In this document: piece after piece, positions 60,172 through 64,000 of the stretch
How positions within the stretch are numbered: position 1 is the stretch's first letter
How the letters are laid out: each line of letters starts with the position of its first letter
Assembly: GCA_028532915.1 (NCBI GenBank)
Contig: JAQQAI010000006.1
Coordinates: forward strand, 41,455 to 105,454
DNA length: 64,000 bases
Reading direction: 5' to 3'
From: Sphaerochaetaceae bacterium
GTDB taxonomy: Bacteria; Spirochaetota; Spirochaetia; Sphaerochaetales; Sphaerochaetaceae
Translations under genes and position numbers: made by a program
The notes under the pieces: generated by a model
Told to the model about the DNA's origin: nothing
Database searches by the model: none
The model's input: only the letters and a program-made list of their open reading frames with translations

Positions 60172-61515
60172 ATGAATGGACATAAAGTATATGTAGAGAA
60201 TCTCGGGTGTGCGAAAAATCAGGTGGATGCCGAGGTAATGGTCGCATCTCTGGCTGAAGACGGTTATGAACCGGTGGAGAATGCCGATGAAGCGACGTTG
60301 ATAATAGTCAACACCTGCGGATTTATCGAAAGTGCACGGGCTGAGTCTATCGATGCGTTCTTTGAACTCAAGAATCAGTATCCCGACAAGAAGATACTGT
60401 TCACCGGATGTCTGGCACAGCGGTACTCACAGGAGCTCAAAGATGAGCTCACAGAGGCTGATGCCATCTTCGGCAACAGAGACCTTAAAGAGATAAACTC
60501 CGTTGTGAAAGCGGTCGAAGAGGGGAACCGTGTCGTTCTCACTCCCGAGTATCCTGATGTGAAAAGCGATTACGATACGAGAGGTAAACTGTTCAACTAT
60601 CCCGGATCCGCATATCTTAAGATCAGCGAGGGGTGCAACCACCGCTGCAGATATTGTGCGATCCCTCTTATCAGAGGTGCTTTGCGTTCGCGTCCTGAAA
60701 AAGCAGTTCTCGAAGATGCAGCGCATCTTCTAGACAGCGGTGTGAAAGAGATCAACATCATAGCTCAGGATCTTGCAGCCTACGGAACCGACAGGGAAGG
60801 TAAAGAGAGTGCGTTCCTTCCTCTGCTCGAGAAGATAGCATCGCTCGAAGGTGATTTCTCGATCCGTCTTTTGTACATCCATCCCGATGCCTTTCCTCTT
60901 GAACTGCTTGATCTGATGAAAAGATACCCGAAAATCATTCCCTATTTTGACATACCATTCCAGCATGCAGATACACGCGTTCTTTCGAAGATGGGAAGAA
61001 CAGGAGACAAAAATACCTATCTGGCTCTCATCGATACAATCCGAACAGCTTTTCCCGAGGCGACGATCCGTTCGACTATCATGCTGGGGTTCACCGGTGA
61101 AGATGATCAGACCTTCACTACTCTCATGGAATTTCTCGAAGAGGCCCGCCTCGATTATGTCGGCACTTTCCTGTTCTCATTAGAAGAAGGTACTCCCGCC
61201 TTCGATGACTGCAGTATCCCAGAGTATGAGAAGAGAATCGGGTCTGCCCGCCGTTATAAGAGTGAGGTGGAAAAGCTTTGCGAGAGCATCACTGTCTCCA
61301 GATTGGAACAATATGTAGGGACCGAGATGGATGTTCTCATAGAAGAGCTGATTGACCAGGAAGACCTCGCGATAGGCCGCACACGTTTTCAGGCTCCCGA
61401 AGTGGACGGGCTGACAGTCGTGATGGGGCAGAATCTGGTTGCAGGGACCGTTGTGCGCTGCGGGATCACCAAGGTGAACGGTGTGGATCTGGAAGCTGTA
61501 GTAATCGAACAATAA
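60172..61515 (+). CDS. rimO: Ribosomal protein S12 methylthiotransferase RimO
   Basis: 447 residues from the ATG at 60172. The N-terminal UPF0004 domain begins VYVENLGCAKNQVDAEVMVA; Cys residues in NTCGF and TGCLAQ complete its cluster site. The radical SAM motif CNHRCRYCAIPLIRG is followed by RSRP, and a C-terminal TRAM-like part (EQYVGTEMDVLIEEL, GRTRFQAPEVDG). It adds a methylthio group to Asp of ribosomal protein S12. A GTG at 60160 is an alternative start. The next gene begins 4 bases after the stop codon. Confidence 0.96.
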   Translation: MNGHKVYVENLGCAKNQVDAEVMVASLAEDGYEPVENADEATLIIVNTCGFIESARAESIDAFFELKNQYPDKKILFTGCLAQRYSQELKDELTEADAIFGNRDLKEINSVVKAVEEGNRVVLTPEYPDVKSDYDTRGKLFNYPGSAYLKISEGCNHRCRYCAIPLIRGALRSRPEKAVLEDAAHLLDSGVKEINIIAQDLAAYGTDREGKESAFLPLLEKIASLEGDFSIRLLYIHPDAFPLELLDLMKRYPKIIPYFDIPFQHADTRVLSKMGRTGDKNTYLALIDTIRTAFPEATIRSTIMLGFTGEDDQTFTTLMEFLEEARLDYVGTFLFSLEEGTPAFDDCSIPEYEKRIGSARRYKSEVEKLCESITVSRLEQYVGTEMDVLIEELIDQEDLAIGRTRFQAPEVDGLTVVMGQNLVAGTVVRCGITKVNGVDLEAVVIEQ

Positions 61516-61519
61516 GAAA

Positions 61520-63781
61520 ATGGTGTATGGCGTGAGTGATGTAGAAAGATATCTTGAACAGTTGAATGATAGACAGAAGGAAGCGGTCCTTGAAAATGAA
61601 AAGCCTCTGCTTGTGTTGGCCGGAGCCGGATCGGGAAAGACGAGAGTCATCACGACGAAGATAGCATATGCGATCGAAGTACTGGGGATAGCCCCATGGC
61701 AGATTTTGGCTGTCACCTTCACCAACAAGGCCGCGAAGGAGATGAGAGAAAGAGTCTCATCCATGGTTCCCGGTGTCGATACTTCTTCGATGCATATAAG
61801 GACATTCCATTCATTCGGAGCCTGGCTGCTGAGGGTCTACGGCAGAGAGATCGGGTTGTCACCCAATTTTGCGATCTATGATGATCAGGATTCTCTGTCT
61901 CTGCTGTCCGGCATCTTTCCCGACAGCAGAAAAGCCGAACTTTCTCCGGTGGCCAAGGCCATCTCGCTGGCAAAGGATATGATGCTCTTTCCCGACAGTC
62001 CCGACCTGGAGAAGGTGAGATGGGGGGATGATTTTCCGAGACAGTATGAACAGTACCAAAAGAGGCTCAAAGAGGTAGGCAATGTAGATTTTGCCGATCT
62101 GATCACACGTTCGATAGAACTTCTCAACCCGAATCTCCCGGTAGTTTCCCATATTCACAACAGGTTCAGAATGATCCTTGTCGATGAGTATCAGGATTCG
62201 AATATCGCCCAGTTCGAGCTGCTGAAGGCTCTGGCGGGTCCGAACAGCTTTATCTGTGTCGTAGGTGATGACGATCAGAGCATCTACAGATTCAGAGGAG
62301 CGAAGGTGGAGCATATTCTGACCTTCCCCGACCAGTTCCCCCAAACGAAAATCGTCAAACTCGAACAGAACTACCGGTCAACCGAGGAGATCCTTTCGAT
62401 CGCATCCTCGGTGATCGCCAACAACAGAGGAAGGCATCAGAAAGTGTTGTGGACGGCGAATCCCGGCGGTCCCAAACCGGCTCTGATCTATGTTGAAGAC
62501 GAGAAAGCGGAAGCTTTACGGGTTGCAAGAGAGATTCAAAAAGATAAGAAATATCAGGGAACCGCAGTCATATACAGAACGAATGCACAATCTCTCAACT
62601 TCGAGACACTCTTTCAGAAGGAGAAAATCCCCTACAAGGTGATAGGAGCTCTCCGTTTCTACGACAGAGAGGAGGTAAAAGATGCTCTTTCGCTTCTCTA
62701 TCTTCTATTGAATCCGTTCGATGAAGTGCATTTCAAGCGGATGATAAATAAACCTGCGAGAGGATTGGGCCCCTCTTCGGTCGATAAGATCCTTTCCGTG
62801 AGTGAGAGCAGTCAGACAGATTACCTCCATTCGATCTCGATCGCATGCGAGAAAGGGCTGCTGAAAGGAAAGGCGGGTGAGAATGCCAAACGGTTTGCCC
62901 TCATTTTTCAGGAAGCCGCTGCGATGGGAAATAAGGAAAACAGCGTCATCGTCGAATACCTGATAAGAGAATCGAATCTTTACGACCATTATAAGATGAT
63001 GGACGAGAAGAACCATACCGACAAGCTAGCCAACCTCGGACAGCTGATCGATGCGGTGAAAGATTATGATTCTTCAGCCGACGGACTTGTGGAATTTCTT
63101 GAATCTCTCACTCTTGATCCCACTACTCTTGGAGATTACGACCCTTCTATGGAAGAAGGGGTATCTCTCATCACCATGCACAACACCAAAGGACTTGAAT
63201 TCGATAGAGTCTTTGTCACAGGCCTCGAAGAGAATCTTTTCCCGTCCCGCTCGTGCGAGAGTGATGAGGATTTCGAAGAGGAACGGCGACTGTTCTATGT
63301 GGCTGTCACAAGAGCTAAAAGAGAACTGTTCATCACAAGCTGTCGAAAGAGGATGATCTGGGGGAAGACCAATTTCCAGCTTCCCTCCCGCTACATCAAG
63401 GAGATTCCCGACAGCCTGATAAGAATCGAAGGAAGGGCTTTTACCGACCGCCCGTTTGGAAGTGGTCAGTTCGACCGGGAACCTGGATACCACGGATTCG
63501 GATCGCTCGGAGAAAAACGGCGCTTGAAAAATCCTGTCGACAGGTCGAATATCATCAAGAGCGTTCAAAGCTTTGCCGAGAAGAAGGAGAAGGCGATTCA
63601 TACCGGAGATACCAGCTTCACCTCGGGCATGAATGTCCGTCATCAGCAGTATGGAGACGGGAAGGTCGTACAGGTGAAAAATCTCAGGGGGAGAGAAATG
63701 GTCGAAGTTGAATTCTCGGGCGGAAAGAGATCTACGTTCTTCAGTTCGAGCGGTGTGCTGAAAATCATAAGTAACGACTAA
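61520..63781 (+). CDS. uvrD: UvrD/PcrA-like DNA helicase
   Basis: 753 residues. All SF1 helicase motifs are present: LLVLAGAGSGKTRVITTKIA, VTFTNKAAKEMRERV, ILVDEYQDSNIAQFELLKAL, VGDDDQSIYRFRGAKVEHIL, KLEQNYRSTEEIL, VSLITMHNTKGLEFDRVFVT and FYVAVTRAKRELF. A C-terminal tail with GDGKVVQVKNLRGREM resembles the PcrA/UvrD Tudor-like end. It acts in nucleotide-excision and mismatch repair. It follows rimO by four bases. No good ribosome site; a GTG a few codons later is possible. Confidence 0.94.
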   Translation: MVYGVSDVERYLEQLNDRQKEAVLENEKPLLVLAGAGSGKTRVITTKIAYAIEVLGIAPWQILAVTFTNKAAKEMRERVSSMVPGVDTSSMHIRTFHSFGAWLLRVYGREIGLSPNFAIYDDQDSLSLLSGIFPDSRKAELSPVAKAISLAKDMMLFPDSPDLEKVRWGDDFPRQYEQYQKRLKEVGNVDFADLITRSIELLNPNLPVVSHIHNRFRMILVDEYQDSNIAQFELLKALAGPNSFICVVGDDDQSIYRFRGAKVEHILTFPDQFPQTKIVKLEQNYRSTEEILSIASSVIANNRGRHQKVLWTANPGGPKPALIYVEDEKAEALRVAREIQKDKKYQGTAVIYRTNAQSLNFETLFQKEKIPYKVIGALRFYDREEVKDALSLLYLLLNPFDEVHFKRMINKPARGLGPSSVDKILSVSESSQTDYLHSISIACEKGLLKGKAGENAKRFALIFQEAAAMGNKENSVIVEYLIRESNLYDHYKMMDEKNHTDKLANLGQLIDAVKDYDSSADGLVEFLESLTLDPTTLGDYDPSMEEGVSLITMHNTKGLEFDRVFVTGLEENLFPSRSCESDEDFEEERRLFYVAVTRAKRELFITSCRKRMIWGKTNFQLPSRYIKEIPDSLIRIEGRAFTDRPFGSGQFDREPGYHGFGSLGEKRRLKNPVDRSNIIKSVQSFAEKKEKAIHTGDTSFTSGMNVRHQQYGDGKVVQVKNLRGREMVEVEFSGGKRSTFFSSSGVLKIISND

Positions 63782-63855
63782 TTTCGGTTCAAAAGACTAG
63801 ACAAAATGTACGATCTGATTATATTATCCTGAGTTTTCGCCAGATTAACGCAAAA

Positions 63856-63901
63856 AGAGGTGCTAACCTTTTGCATAATAACGACATAGGCAGACACCTC
63901 T
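63856..63901 (-). terminator. Terminator-like hairpin downstream of a partial reverse-strand gene
   Basis: AGAGGTG (63856-63862) pairs with CACCTCT (63895-63901); on the reverse strand TTTTTGCG follows. A long loop (32 bases) makes it moderate in strength. It follows the stop codon of the partial gene at the right edge. Confidence 0.5.
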
Positions 63902-63922
63902 AAAGAATATTTGTGTAGTGTA

Positions 63923-64000
63923 TCAGTTCTGTTTCTTTGTTTGTGCCAACATTTTCTTGATTGCCTCCCGCGTATACACATTCTGCCCGAACCCTATCCC
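63923..64000 (-). CDS. Unrecognised protein, C-terminal fragment (cut by window edge)
   Basis: The last 25 codons of a reverse-strand gene read GIGFGQNVYTREAIKKMLAQ and then TKKQN and a TGA stop at 63925-63923. The sequence is a plausible short helix with a basic end and is followed by a hairpin and T-run, so it looks like a true gene end. Too little is visible to name the family. Confidence 0.4.
   Translation of the reverse strand, partial: GIGFGQNVYTREAIKKMLAQTKKQN

Noticed and set aside
63778..63981. 67-codon reverse-strand frame at the right end
   Set aside because: It overlaps the better frame ending at 63923 and the terminator-like hairpin, and its composition is not protein-like.
1..64000. 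CRISPR array, tRNA or rRNA genes, prophage or integron
   Set aside because: No regularly spaced repeats, no tRNA cloverleaf and no rRNA-like or phage structural sequence could be found by reading both strands.

Overview
The window reads as a chromosomal segment of a spirochaete, most likely a Sphaerochaeta-like free-living or gut anaerobe. This is inferred from spirochaete-style substrate-binding proteins whose mature ends are rich in Gln, Gly and Glu, from many lipoproteins in an otherwise diderm gene set (two outer-membrane beta-barrel candidates), from moderate GC with AT-rich intergenic gaps, and from dense operons with 1-4 base overlaps. I saw no rRNA, tRNA, CRISPR array or complete insertion sequence. 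Both window edges cut a gene.

Layout. 1-8140: a multidrug export operon (MATE and two half ABC exporters) behind a long palindromic operator; a three-gene DUF2089 / small membrane protein / SHOCT-like operon; two tandem paralogous outer-membrane proteins. 8154-21232: two parallel uptake-and-catabolism modules that look adapted to small organic or sugar acids. The first is a tripartite tricarboxylate (TTT) transporter with a 2-hydroxyacid dehydrogenase and a TIM-barrel isomerase under a GntR/FCD repressor. The second is a TRAP transporter with a KduI/IolB-type isomerase, a TIM-barrel isomerase and a peptidase-M24-fold protein lacking metal ligands, next to a GntR-LacI hybrid regulator. 21226-29866: assorted single genes, including a MarR/DUF1566 lipoprotein pair, a DUF1538 membrane protein with a double P-II protein, and a glycerol-1-phosphate dehydrogenase-like enzyme.

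30732-38045 is the most interesting block. It has the parts list of the flavin-based extracellular electron transfer locus known from Listeria: a type II NADH dehydrogenase with a C-terminal membrane domain (Ndh2), a polyprenyl diphosphate synthase (DmkB-like), an ApbE flavin transferase (FmnB-like), an EcfT-like membrane protein (FmnA-like), a Gx-family protein (EetB-like), a NusG-domain-II protein (EetA-like) and a lipoprotein with three FMN-binding repeats (PplA-like). Here it sits in a diderm, so electrons would arrive in the periplasm. The proposed flow is NADH to Ndh2 to a demethylmenaquinone-type quinone to EetA/EetB to the flavinylated lipoprotein. This is an inference from gene content.

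38146-52639: cysteine synthase, an FKBP-type isomerase lipoprotein, a secreted or anchored DNA/RNA nuclease, a CPBP protease, the AddB/AddA recombination helicase-nuclease, and an operon of AroA, threonine aldolase, EFR1 ferredoxin and a MalY-type aminotransferase. 52720-59828: a peptide ABC transporter (binding protein and OppBCDF), in which the OppC subunit carries an unusual insertion of about 200 residues. 60172-63781: RimO and a UvrD/PcrA helicase. A recurrent theme is a -10 box placed 5-7 bases before the start codon with no Shine-Dalgarno sequence, which suggests several leaderless mRNAs.
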